8,268 nt of DNA from Bacteroidia bacterium (GCA_030429325.1 JAUICT010000072.1:1-8268), one strand, 5' to 3'. Shown: positions 1 to 6,713, numbered from the stretch's first letter. Notes: generated from the letters alone by a model not told the origin. Made by a program: numbers and translations.

Positions 1-1221
1 AAAACTGTCATAGTTACTGGTGATTACTTCCTCTCCAGGTTGTAGGCCTTCAAGGACCTCGTAGTATCTTGAATTTTGTTTGCCCAGACGTACATTGCGT
101 TTCAAGGCTTCGCCGCCATCAGGGTTCACCACGAAGACCCACTGGCCCCCAGTACTTTGGAAGAACCCACCTTTGGGCAACAAAAGGGCTTCGTTGGATT
201 CGCCCAACTGTAGACGAATGTTGTAGCTCTGTCCGGCACGTATGGTCTCGGGCTTTTCATCGGTAAACACCAAATCTACCTTAAAGCGGCCGTTCCGAAC
301 TTCGGGATACACCTTGCGAAGTCGTAGGCCATACTCCTTTTCATTGCGCTCCAAGGTTGCGGACAGGTCCCGTTTTACCCGATCAATATAGTGCTCGTCA
401 ATCTCGGCCTCGATTTTAAAATCGGTGAGTACGTTGATTTGCCCAATGCGTTCCCCTTGGGCGATGTTCTGTCCAATTTCGGCATCCAAAAACCCAAGTT
501 GGCCATCGGCAGGGGCGCGTACGTTGAGGTGATCCAAGCGCTCATAGACCATGGAAAGGGTCTTGTGCATCCGGGCCAAATCGGCATCCAAGCCGGTCAA
601 GGAAGTTTCCCTCAACTCATCATCCTGCTCGGTCTGCAGTTTTACAATTTCGTATTGTTTTTTGGCGAGCTCATAATTCTCCTTGGAAAGAAGGTAGGCT
701 TCTTTGGAAATCAGTTCGTCCTTGAACAGCTCTTCGTTCTGTTCGTAATTTCGCTTTAGGCGTTGAAGGTCATACTCGGCCGTGGCCAAGTTTCGTCTTC
801 CCTCCACCTGTCTTGAATCGAACGTAAGCTTGGTGGACCTAAGGTCGTTCTGCTTGAGGGCCAAGTTACTCTCGCTGGCCAAGATTTGTTCGTAGAGACC
901 CATGTTTTCGAGCTTGAGAATGATGTCACCCTTTTTCACCATGGAACCTTCCTCAATCAATTTTTCCGAAACCCTTCCGCCTTCATAGGCATCCATATAG
1001 ATGGTGGCTATTGGGGCCACGGTGCCGTTGATGGTAATATAATCATCAAACTTGCCGGCGGTGACCTGTGCTATGGAAAGGCGCTCCTTTTCGGTCCTGA
1101 AGGTGGAAACGGAACTGGCAAAAAGCAGCTTCCATCCCACGAACAATAAAAGTACGCCCAAGGCTATGTAGCCGTAATGTTTGGGTTTAAGTCCTTTCTT
1201 TTTCTCTAATTGTATATCCAT
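1..1221 (-). CDS. HlyD/MacA-type periplasmic adaptor (membrane fusion protein), 3' end cut by window edge
   Basis: This adaptor would bridge an inner-membrane pump to the TolC channel encoded just upstream. I translated it by hand; 407 residues are visible and the frame is open to the window edge. After a lysine-rich cytoplasmic start (MDIQLEKKKGLKPK) there is one membrane anchor at about residues 17-34. The first lipoyl-like half follows at about 76-104 (GGRVSEKLIEEGSMVKKGD), then a long charged alpha-helical hairpin (about 108-227), then the second lipoyl half (LNVRAPADGQLGFLDAEIGQ, from 232) and beta-barrel/membrane-proximal domains to the edge (LQPGEEVITSN near 392-403). The family is normally a little over 400 residues, so only a short C-terminal piece should be missing. 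The start is 8 bp after the tolC-like stop, so the two are very likely co-transcribed. The pump partner is inferred: in flavobacteria this gene order usually continues into MacB-type ABC ATPase and FtsX-like permease genes, which are not in the window. Confidence 0.93.
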   Translation of the reverse strand, partial: MDIQLEKKKGLKPKHYGYIALGVLLLFVGWKLLFASSVSTFRTEKERLSIAQVTAGKFDDYITINGTVAPIATIYMDAYEGGRVSEKLIEEGSMVKKGDIILKLENMGLYEQILASESNLALKQNDLRSTKLTFDSRQVEGRRNLATAEYDLQRLKRNYEQNEELFKDELISKEAYLLSKENYELAKKQYEIVKLQTEQDDELRETSLTGLDADLARMHKTLSMVYERLDHLNVRAPADGQLGFLDAEIGQNIAQGERIGQINVLTDFKIEAEIDEHYIDRVKRDLSATLERNEKEYGLRLRKVYPEVRNGRFKVDLVFTDEKPETIRAGQSYNIRLQLGESNEALLLPKGGFFQSTGGQWVFVVNPDGGEALKRNVRLGKQNSRYYEVLEGLQPGEEVITSNYDSF

Positions 1222-1229
1222 GGTTCTGA

Positions 1230-2567
1230 TTAGTTGATATTAAAAATGGGTAGGCCACTATAAAAATCTATGGTGCTCTTGTTCACTCTCAACCGGAGAC
1301 CTACCTGTAAGTTTTCATTTTGTGCCACACCATACAAATTCTTGGCCTGAAAAAGGTCCAAGGCATTGATGAGTCCTTTTTCGTAGCGTTTTTGGGCAAT
1401 GGTGAACGCCAATTGTTGGGCCTCCACCTTTTGGTTGCTTTGTTCGTATTCTGCGATCAATGCCTGATTGGTCTGTACGAGCTGTTGCAACAACTGAAAG
1501 AGTTCCTGCTCTTGGATCTTAAGATTGTTCTGTGCCTGCAAATAGGCTATTTTTTGCTGTTTTACCCGGGAATGGTTGGACCATCCATTACTGATGGGAA
1601 TACTCAGTTCTGCGCCAACAAACTTGGAGGTGTTGTCATTGAACTGGGTCTTAAACGGAATGATGTTGCCATTCTCATCCACATTGGTCTCAAAATAACT
1701 GGTCCCGTACCCGGCGACCAAGGAAAGGGAAGGATAAAGTGTTCCCCTTGTGGCCTGCAGTTGTTTTTTGGCGGCACTTACCCGGTATTCCTGTGATTTT
1801 ACCAAGGGCACAAATCCTCGGGCAGTTGCATATAAGGAATCCAAGGGAGCGCTTTCAATTTCATTGGGAAGGGGTTCCAAAGTTTCCTGTAGGGTAATAT
1901 CCGTTACTTCGTTGAGGTTCATTTCTTGTAGCAGGACCAACTTGGCATTGGTGAGCAAGTTTCTGTTTTGGGTCACCAATAATTTATCGCCCAACAGATT
2001 GGATTCGGCCTCGTAGAGGTCGGCACCTGCCATGATACCCAGTTCCACTTGCTTTGCAACAAGGTCGTAATTGGCTTGGGAGATTTCCTGTTGCTCCAAG
2101 GAATTGGCGACAAGCCCTTCATAAAACTTAATATCGTAAAAAGCGCTCATCACCCTGAAGGCCAAGAGGAATTTCTCTTGCAACACATCTTCCTGGGTCG
2201 CCTTCAAAATGAATTTTGAGGCTTTTATCGAGTTCAATTTTTGAAACCCCTGAAATAGCCCCATATTGGCATTTAGGGAGTAGTTGTTGCTAAAGAACTC
2301 CGTGTTCACATAATCGTTGGTATTCGGGTCGGCCGATCTACCATAGCGAATCCTATAATCCGTATAGCCGCTCACAGAGGGCAACAAATCACGGATGGAC
2401 TGGCGATAGGTCTCTTTGCTCGAGTCGCGGTTATAGTTGGTGTTCTTTACCTGAAGGTTGTGCTCAATGGCGTAGGCCACACATTCATCCAAGGTCCAGG
2501 TCTCTTGTGAAAACCCTGAGATTGCAACGAAAAATAAAAGGCCGGTAATGTATGTTCTAAGGTTCAT
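1230..2567 (-). CDS. TolC family outer-membrane efflux protein
   Basis: This is an outer-membrane trimeric channel of the TolC/OEP type, the exit duct for the adaptor encoded 8 bp downstream. The chosen start (ATG at 2567) gives a clear Sec signal peptide (MNLRTYITGLLFFVAISGFSQ) and a 445-aa protein. The mature protein begins with the family hallmark ETWTLDECVAYAIEHN. Two long helical repeats follow (leading up to residues near 210, and again towards the C-terminus with QKRYEKGLINALDLFQAKN), matching the duplicated OEP fold. Length is normal for Bacteroidota members. An upstream in-frame ATG at 2597 would add ten residues ahead of the signal peptide and run across a repeated TTGGCACA element, so I reject it. 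AGGA lies 7-8 bases before the chosen ATG. Substrate cannot be told from sequence. Confidence 0.95.
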   Translation of the reverse strand: MNLRTYITGLLFFVAISGFSQETWTLDECVAYAIEHNLQVKNTNYNRDSSKETYRQSIRDLLPSVSGYTDYRIRYGRSADPNTNDYVNTEFFSNNYSLNANMGLFQGFQKLNSIKASKFILKATQEDVLQEKFLLAFRVMSAFYDIKFYEGLVANSLEQQEISQANYDLVAKQVELGIMAGADLYEAESNLLGDKLLVTQNRNLLTNAKLVLLQEMNLNEVTDITLQETLEPLPNEIESAPLDSLYATARGFVPLVKSQEYRVSAAKKQLQATRGTLYPSLSLVAGYGTSYFETNVDENGNIIPFKTQFNDNTSKFVGAELSIPISNGWSNHSRVKQQKIAYLQAQNNLKIQEQELFQLLQQLVQTNQALIAEYEQSNQKVEAQQLAFTIAQKRYEKGLINALDLFQAKNLYGVAQNENLQVGLRLRVNKSTIDFYSGLPIFNIN

Positions 2568-2591
2568 AATGTATTCCTGTGCCAAAACTAT

Positions 2592-2608
2592 GTCCATTCT
2601 TGTGCCAA
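2592..2608 (-). promoter_or_regulatory. Candidate sigma-54-like promoter of the tolC-adaptor operon
   Basis: The minus strand reads TTGGCACAAGAATGGAC. The -24 box (TTGGCAC) is perfect. With the required 10-base spacing from GG (2606-2605), the -12 position reads GA (2594-2593) instead of GC, so the -12 box is imperfect. A start near 2582 would leave a leader of about 15 bases before the tolC ATG. The two dyads at 2671-2709 would then lie about 97 and 119 bases upstream of the start site, the usual distance for activator sites of sigma-54 promoters. A further TTGGCACA at 2585-2578 has no GC at the -12 position and may be a decoy or a duplicated element. Confidence 0.45.
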
Positions 2609-2613
2609 AAACA

Positions 2614-2629
2614 TAATTATCTAATTATC
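2614..2629. repeat. Tandem 8-bp repeat TAATTATC x2
   Basis: Two exact abutting copies of TAATTATC occupy 2614-2621 and 2622-2629. Farther upstream a short TTAAAA/TTTTTAA near-palindrome follows (about 2637-2651). The stretch lies between the candidate tolC promoter and the paired dyads. It could be intrinsically bent or flexible DNA that helps looping, but it could also be simple AT-rich sequence. Confidence 0.4.
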
Positions 2630-2670
2630 AGAATGTTAAAATAATTTTTAAAAGGAAAGTTAAGCATAGG

Positions 2671-2709
2671 TGTAAAATATTTATACAAAAAATGTCAAAT
2701 TATTTTACA
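2671..2709. promoter_or_regulatory. Paired 17-bp dyads, likely activator binding sites (UAS)
   Basis: Site 1 (2671-2687) is TGTAAAATATTTATACA and site 2 (2693-2709) is TGTCAAATTATTTTACA. Each has TGT-N11-ACA dyad symmetry, and site 1 matches the reverse complement of site 2 at 14 of 17 positions. Centres are 22 bp apart, about two helical turns, so both would face the same side of the helix. The outer halves together form a perfect 10-bp inverted repeat (GTGTAAAATA at 2670-2679, TATTTTACAC at 2701-2710). The pair lies between the NtrC-type regulator and the efflux operon and resembles the tandem dimer sites of NtrC-family activators. Assignment to the regulator at 2772 is inference from position. 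Confidence 0.65.
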
Positions 2710-2714
2710 CATCG

Positions 2715-2733
2715 ATGGCTTGCATTGTGCCAA
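2715..2733. promoter_or_regulatory. Overlapping two-direction sigma-54-like motif before the regulator gene
   Basis: On the minus strand 2733-2717 reads TTGGCACAATGCAAGCC: a perfect TTGGCAC -24 box and GC at the correct 10-base spacing (GG 2731-2730, GC 2719-2718). On the plus strand the same segment reads TGGCTTGCATTGTGCC, also with GG (2717-2718), N10 and GC (2729-2730). A plus-strand start near 2742 would leave about 30 bases before the regulator ATG. Only the minus reading has the full TGGCAC. A sigma-A-like element for the regulator, TAGTTTTA at 2738-2745, is one base off TAnnTTTG, so a housekeeping promoter is possible too. Confidence 0.4.
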
Positions 2734-2771
2734 TTCGTAGTTTTAGAATTGAAAAAGGAATTATAGGAGTT

Positions 2772-4136
2772 ATGACCGATGCCAAGATTTTAGTGGTAGA
2801 TGACAATAAGAGCGTATTGAGCGCTTTGGAGATTTTACTCCAGTTTGAATACAAAAGCGTTCAGACCTTGTTCAATCCCAACCAGATTTCTTCCTTTCCC
2901 AATATGGAGGAAATGGACATTGTGCTGTTGGACATGAACTTTTCCGCTGGGGTGAACACAGGGAACGAAGGATTGTTTTGGCTCAACGAGATCAAAAAGA
3001 AATCTCCCAACACCTCTGTGATCATGATGACGGCCTACGGCGCGGTGGATTTGGCGGTAAAGGCCTTAAAGCAGGGCGCATCCGATTTTGTCCTGAAACC
3101 GTGGAACAATGAACGGCTCATGACCACGGTGCGATCGGCCTATGAGTTGCGGAAATCCAAACAAGAGATCCACAACCTGAAGAAAAAGGAAAGCAACCTA
3201 AAACAGGTCATCAATGAGGACAAGAACTTTATCATTGGCCAATCCAAGGCGCTCTCCTCGGTTTTGAACTTGGTCGCCAAAGTGGCCAAGACCGATGTCA
3301 ATGTGCTCATCACCGGCGAAAATGGAACAGGGAAAGAACTCATCGCCCGGGAATTGCACCGATTATCTGCAAGAAAAAATGAGGTGTTCATTGGGGTGGA
3401 CATGGGGTCCATTGCCGAGAACCTTTTTGAAAGTGAACTGTTTGGGCATGTAAAAGGATCCTTCACCGATGCCAAGGAAGATCGGGCGGGAAAATTCGAG
3501 GCCGCCCACCAAGGCACTTTGTTTCTGGACGAAATCGGGAACCTTTCTTTGCAGATGCAGGCCAAGTTGCTCTCTTCCATCCAAAATAGGGCGGTGGTCC
3601 GGGTGGGGTCCAACACCTCCAGTCAGGTGGATATTCGTTTGGTCTGTGCCACCAATTGCAATCTGGAACAAATGGTAGCGGATGGACTGTTTCGGGAGGA
3701 TTTGCTCTATCGCATCAACACCATCCATATTGAAGTGCCTCCCTTGCGTGAGCGCGAAGGGGATGTTTTGGTGCTGGCCGACTTTTTCTTGAAAAAATTT
3801 GCCCATAAATATGATAAACCGGGGCTACGCATCAACAATGTGGCCCAAGAAAAATTAATGGAATACCAATGGCCGGGCAATGTTAGGGAGCTGCAGCACA
3901 CCATGGAGCGGGCCGTGATCCTTTCGGACGGAAATGTGCTCAAGCCCACCGATTTTCTGCTGCACGCCAAACCCATGCAGTCTTTGGACCATCAACCGTT
4001 GACGCTGAACGAGATGGAACAGCAGATGATCTTACGGGCCTTGGACCAGCACGATGGCAATTACAGCGCCGCGGCGGAACAATTGGGCATTTCCAGACAG
4101 ACCCTCTACAATAAATTGAAGAAAAAGCACGAATAA
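2772..4136 (+). CDS. NtrC-family sigma-54 activator response regulator
   Basis: This is a 454-aa cytoplasmic response regulator that, when phosphorylated, should oligomerise at upstream sites and remodel sigma-54 RNA polymerase. The receiver domain (about 4-125) has the acidic pair D10/D11, phospho-acceptor D54 (IVLLDMNF), T87 and K109 (VLKPW). The AAA+ domain (about 153-385) has Walker A GENGTGKE (182-189), Walker B LFLDE (D253, E254) and an arginine-bearing LFREDLLYRIN segment. The sigma-54 contact loop reads GSFTDA (229-234) instead of GAFTGA. GxFTDA is frequent in Bacteroidota; the serine is less usual. A Fis-type HTH ends the protein (NYSAAAEQLGISRQTLYNKL). I chose ATG 2772 because it follows AGGAG by a few bases and starts right at the receiver domain; ATG 2715 would add 19 residues that overlap the promoter-like motif. 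Its stop overlaps the kinase start (TAATG). Confidence 0.95.
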   Translation: MTDAKILVVDDNKSVLSALEILLQFEYKSVQTLFNPNQISSFPNMEEMDIVLLDMNFSAGVNTGNEGLFWLNEIKKKSPNTSVIMMTAYGAVDLAVKALKQGASDFVLKPWNNERLMTTVRSAYELRKSKQEIHNLKKKESNLKQVINEDKNFIIGQSKALSSVLNLVAKVAKTDVNVLITGENGTGKELIARELHRLSARKNEVFIGVDMGSIAENLFESELFGHVKGSFTDAKEDRAGKFEAAHQGTLFLDEIGNLSLQMQAKLLSSIQNRAVVRVGSNTSSQVDIRLVCATNCNLEQMVADGLFREDLLYRINTIHIEVPPLREREGDVLVLADFFLKKFAHKYDKPGLRINNVAQEKLMEYQWPGNVRELQHTMERAVILSDGNVLKPTDFLLHAKPMQSLDHQPLTLNEMEQQMILRALDQHDGNYSAAAEQLGISRQTLYNKLKKKHE

Positions 4137-5488
4137 TGGCCAGTCGACATTTTTATATCCAGTTGATTGTTCGGGTGATCTTGATTACGCTCACGGCCTT
4201 GGCCCTTGCTTTTGCAATCTCTAAAATGTGGTATTTCACCTTGGCATTTTCGGTGATTTTTTTGGTGTCCCAAGTGTATGCATTGATCATATTCATCAAC
4301 AGGACCAACCGTAAGATTGCCTATTTTTTCGATGCCATCCGCAATGAGGATTTTACCCTTCGCTTTCCCGAACGGGTGGCCATCAAATCCTTCAAAGAGC
4401 TCAACCAAAGCCTCAACCGGGTCAATGGATTGATTCAGGAAGTGCATCTGCAATTGCAGATCAGGGAACAGTACTATCAGGAAATCCTGAAACAGGCCAG
4501 TATTGGCATCATGACCTATAATGAGAAGGGCCATATCCTGTTTTCCAACCCCACCATGGAAAAGTTGTTGGACTATTCCCCGCTGAACCATATTAAACAA
4601 TTGGCCCAAGTGGATGAAAACCTGTTCAAAATTTTTGAAACCTTTGAACCTTTTGAGCGCAAACAGTTTCAACTCACCAATGAGCGGGAACAGACCCATC
4701 TGGCCATTAAGTCTACCCCTTTTACCTTGGATGGGAAGTCGCTCTTGCTGGTGGTGATACAGGACATCCACAAAGAACTGGATGAAAAGGAGACCGAATC
4801 ATGGGTGCGCCTCATCCGGGTGTTGACGCATGAGATCATGAACACCATTACCCCCATCGCCTCCATTTCAGATTCCATTATCAAATACTATCGGAACAAC
4901 GGAAAGATCACTCCCATGGAGGAGTTGGAAGAGCATCAGATCAAGAACACCCTGAAAGGGTTGGAGGTGATCAAGGAACAGGGGGGCAACCTTATGGACT
5001 TTGTACAATCTTACCGAAGCCTTTTGCACGTGCCGGAACCCAACAGGACCATTGTGCAGGGGAAGGCCCTTTTGGGCAAGATCGATGTGCTCATGTCCGC
5101 GCGGTTGCATGAGGGCGAAACCGATTTTCAGGTGCTGTGCGACCCGGAGGATTTGGAGCTGTTCATAGATGAAAAACAGATTGTTCAGGTATTGATCAAT
5201 CTGGGCAAGAACGCACTTCAGTCCGTGGGGGATACCAAAAACGGAAAGGTACAGATGGTGGCCGGAATGGACCGCAACGGGAAAAAATATATCGAGGTAA
5301 GGGACAACGGCCCGGGCATTCAACCCGAAGTGCTGGAAGAGATCTTTGTACCCTTCTTCACCACCAAGAGTGAGGGAACGGGGATTGGCCTGAGCCTGAG
5401 CAAACGGGTGATGCAACTGCACGGTGGGGGCATACAAGTACACTCAGTACCCGACCAAGAGACCGTTTTTAGATTGACGTTTGCCTAA
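4136..5488 (+). CDS. NtrY/NtrB-like membrane sensor histidine kinase
   Basis: A 450-aa histidine kinase, the obvious partner of the regulator, whose stop codon overlaps its ATG by one base. Two membrane helices (about 11-29 and 32-54) are joined by only a few residues, so there is no periplasmic sensor domain. A HAMP-like linker (about 55-105) and a PAS-like domain (about 113-213, ASIGIMTYNEKGHILFSNP) follow. The H-box is RLIRVLTHEIMNTITPI with H232 as phospho-acceptor. The ATPase domain shows the N-box (QVLINLGKNALQS), DNGPGI (390-395), the FVPFFTTK F-box and GTGIGLSLSKRV (414 onward). All catalytic motifs are intact. The layout suggests it senses membrane state or a cytoplasmic ligand; the actual signal cannot be read from the sequence. 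Confidence 0.94.
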   Translation: MASRHFYIQLIVRVILITLTALALAFAISKMWYFTLAFSVIFLVSQVYALIIFINRTNRKIAYFFDAIRNEDFTLRFPERVAIKSFKELNQSLNRVNGLIQEVHLQLQIREQYYQEILKQASIGIMTYNEKGHILFSNPTMEKLLDYSPLNHIKQLAQVDENLFKIFETFEPFERKQFQLTNEREQTHLAIKSTPFTLDGKSLLLVVIQDIHKELDEKETESWVRLIRVLTHEIMNTITPIASISDSIIKYYRNNGKITPMEELEEHQIKNTLKGLEVIKEQGGNLMDFVQSYRSLLHVPEPNRTIVQGKALLGKIDVLMSARLHEGETDFQVLCDPEDLELFIDEKQIVQVLINLGKNALQSVGDTKNGKVQMVAGMDRNGKKYIEVRDNGPGIQPEVLEEIFVPFFTTKSEGTGIGLSLSKRVMQLHGGGIQVHSVPDQETVFRLTFA

Positions 5489-5501
5489 ACCACAAGTGAA
5501 A

Positions 5502-5951
5502 ATGCAGAAGAAAGAACAGCTATTAAAATTCTGTTGGGACTATGTGGACACCCGAACGGAGCGCCTGAAAAAAAGTGCCGCGGCACTACAGGAATCCTTG
5601 AATTCCGAAACCAAGAGCAGCGCCGGGGACAAGCACGAGACCGGGCGGGCCATGGTGCAGCTGGAACAGGAAAAACTGGCCCAGCAATTGGTTGAACTTG
5701 ACCGGCTCAAGGAAGTACTCCAAAAGATCAATGCTGAAAATGCACAGGGCAAAATACGTTTGGGAAGCTGGGTAAAGACCGGCACGGCCCAGTATTTTTT
5801 GGCCATTTCCTGCGGGGCCGCCCCATGGGAGGGCCAGACGGTCTATTGTATATCGGCGGGATCCCCCATTGCGCAATTGCTCATGGGAAAAGAGGCGGGC
5901 CAGACCTTTGACTTTAATGGAAACACCCATACCATTTTGGAGGTGGAGTGA
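5502..5951 (+). CDS. GreA/GreB-like protein (small flavobacterial Gre family member)
   Basis: A 149-aa protein with an N-terminal helical, coiled-coil-like half (about 1-80, ending QLVELDRLKEVLQKINAE) and a C-terminal beta-rich half (about 86-149) ending LLMGKEAGQTFDFNGNTHTILEVE. The GSWVKTGTAQYFLAIS and SPIAQLLMGKEAG stretches resemble the FKBP-like C-terminal domain of Gre factors. The SETKSSAGDKHETGRAM motif (35-51) is, from memory, the signature of a family common in Flavobacteriia that is often labelled 3-oxoacyl-ACP synthase; it has no thiolase-fold features and is far too short for that enzyme. A role at RNA polymerase is inferred. I chose ATG 5502, 13 bp after the kinase stop, over a TTG at 5481 that overlaps the kinase end. 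It appears to be the third gene of the two-component operon. Confidence 0.8.
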   Translation: MQKKEQLLKFCWDYVDTRTERLKKSAAALQESLNSETKSSAGDKHETGRAMVQLEQEKLAQQLVELDRLKEVLQKINAENAQGKIRLGSWVKTGTAQYFLAISCGAAPWEGQTVYCISAGSPIAQLLMGKEAGQTFDFNGNTHTILEVE

Positions 5952-5984
5952 ATACTTCCAATACATCAATAAGTTGAGGGTGTA

Positions 5985-6006
5985 AAGTTGTCTATAATGA
6001 CGACTT
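5985..6006. terminator. Weak hairpin between convergent genes
   Basis: AAGTTGTC (5985-5992) can pair with GACGACTT (5999-6006) around a TATAAT loop: eight pairs including one G-U. It sits between the converging Gre-like and GNAT genes, where a bidirectional terminator is expected. No T-run follows on either strand, so it is at best a weak terminator. Confidence 0.3.
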
Positions 6007-6011
6007 AGCGA

Positions 6012-6533
6012 TTAAATAGCTTCTAAATTAAAATACATTAACCTAGTGTCCGATTTCTTGTCTGAGCTAGAGAGATACTTGAAGCCCATTTTTTCGTAAA
6101 ACTTTAATGATTCTCTGTAAGCGTCCACTGTTATGAATTTACAACCAGTTTTATTGTTCTTTGTGAAGTACTTGATTGTAAACTGAATTATATTTTTGCC
6201 CATACCTTTTCCCTTATAGCTATTGTTGACCCCAAGTCTTCCAATTTTTACAGCGGGATAGCTTTTGAATTCCCCTTTTTCTTTTGGGAGTAAACTACCA
6301 ACTCTCTGTATGAACTTTTTAAAATTGCCACCACCAATATCTGTGTGGCTTATTTTGTCATTTTGATATGCAAAATACGCTATTGTATTTTTTTCGTCTT
6401 GAATGAGATAGGTTACTGCCAACAGCGACGTTCCATAGTTTTTTGCATCATCAAACAAAAAGCCGTTCAAATCTGTATCACCACAGTCGAACGGCTTTAT
6501 CTCTACCTCAGGGTTAAGCCTGATTAATTCCAA
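6012..6533 (-). CDS. GNAT family N-acetyltransferase, probable toxin of a toxin-antitoxin pair
   Basis: A 173-aa single-domain GNAT acetyltransferase. The N-terminal IKPFDCGDTDLNGFLFDDA (from residue 12) is the pattern seen at the front of GNAT toxins such as TacT and AtaT, which acetylate the amino group of aminoacyl-tRNA. The acetyl-CoA loop is YKGKGMGKNI (106-115), following beta-strand VKIGRLGVN. The C-terminal FYEKMGF carries Y146, aligning with the catalytic tyrosine of this group. The gene starts 3 bp after the stop of a 58-aa gene, as in toxin-antitoxin operons. Base composition is clearly more AT-rich than the flanking operons, suggesting transfer. The enzyme family is sure; toxicity is inferred from motif and context, and a protein or small-molecule acetylase is the alternative. 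Confidence 0.85.
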   Translation of the reverse strand: MELIRLNPEVEIKPFDCGDTDLNGFLFDDAKNYGTSLLAVTYLIQDEKNTIAYFAYQNDKISHTDIGGGNFKKFIQRVGSLLPKEKGEFKSYPAVKIGRLGVNNSYKGKGMGKNIIQFTIKYFTKNNKTGCKFITVDAYRESLKFYEKMGFKYLSSSDKKSDTRLMYFNLEAI

Positions 6534-6536
6534 AAT

Positions 6537-6713
6537 TTAAATCTTAAATTTAGCTATGCCCTTTAGAAGCTCATAGCTATGATTTATCTCTTCTTTTTCT
6601 TCTTCTGACACCTTTTCTATGTTGGCGTTTTCTTTTACAAAATTTCTAGCGTCTTCACCATAAAGAAAAGGAGTTTCTTTAATAGGTTTTGCCATTGTGA
6701 TCAAGTTTTTCAT
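6537..6713 (-). CDS. Small acidic putative antitoxin paired with the GNAT gene
   Basis: A 58-aa gene translated by hand: MKNLITMAKPIKETPFLYGE at the start, then a charged helical segment rich in E and K (VSEEEKEEINHSYELLKGIA) and a KFKI end. From memory, short proteins beginning MAKPIKETP recur next to GNAT genes in Bacteroidota, so a second ATG at 6695 (52 aa) may be the true start. There is no clear Shine-Dalgarno for either. The predicted N-terminal extended part and C-terminal helix would suit wrapping a partner enzyme. No ribbon-helix-helix or HTH pattern is visible, unlike the DUF1778-type antitoxins of TacT/AtaT. It lies 3 bp ahead of the GNAT gene, so coupled expression is very likely. 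The antitoxin role is inferred. Confidence 0.72.
   Translation of the reverse strand: MKNLITMAKPIKETPFLYGEDARNFVKENANIEKVSEEEKEEINHSYELLKGIAKFKI

Noticed and set aside
1320..1796. A 158-codon plus-strand open frame within the tolC gene
   Set aside because: It lies antisense to a well-supported TolC protein and has no recognisable motifs; it is a frame shadow.
2568..2597. ATG at 2597 as the tolC start
   Set aside because: It would put ten residues before a clear signal peptide and translate across a TTGGCACA element.
2715..2771. ATG at 2715 as the regulator start
   Set aside because: It adds 19 residues before the receiver domain and overlaps the promoter-like motif; ATG 2772 has AGGAG just upstream.
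3140..3806. Long minus-strand open frames opposite the AAA+ domain of the regulator
   Set aside because: The plus strand encodes intact Walker A, Walker B and sigma-54 contact motifs here; the antisense frames show no domain pattern.
4106..4771. A 221-codon minus-strand open frame opposite the kinase N-terminus
   Set aside because: It is antisense to a membrane kinase with a typical domain order and has no matching features of its own.
4868..5443. A 191-codon minus-strand open frame opposite the kinase catalytic domain
   Set aside because: It mirrors the conserved HisKA/HATPase region; no independent start signal or motif.
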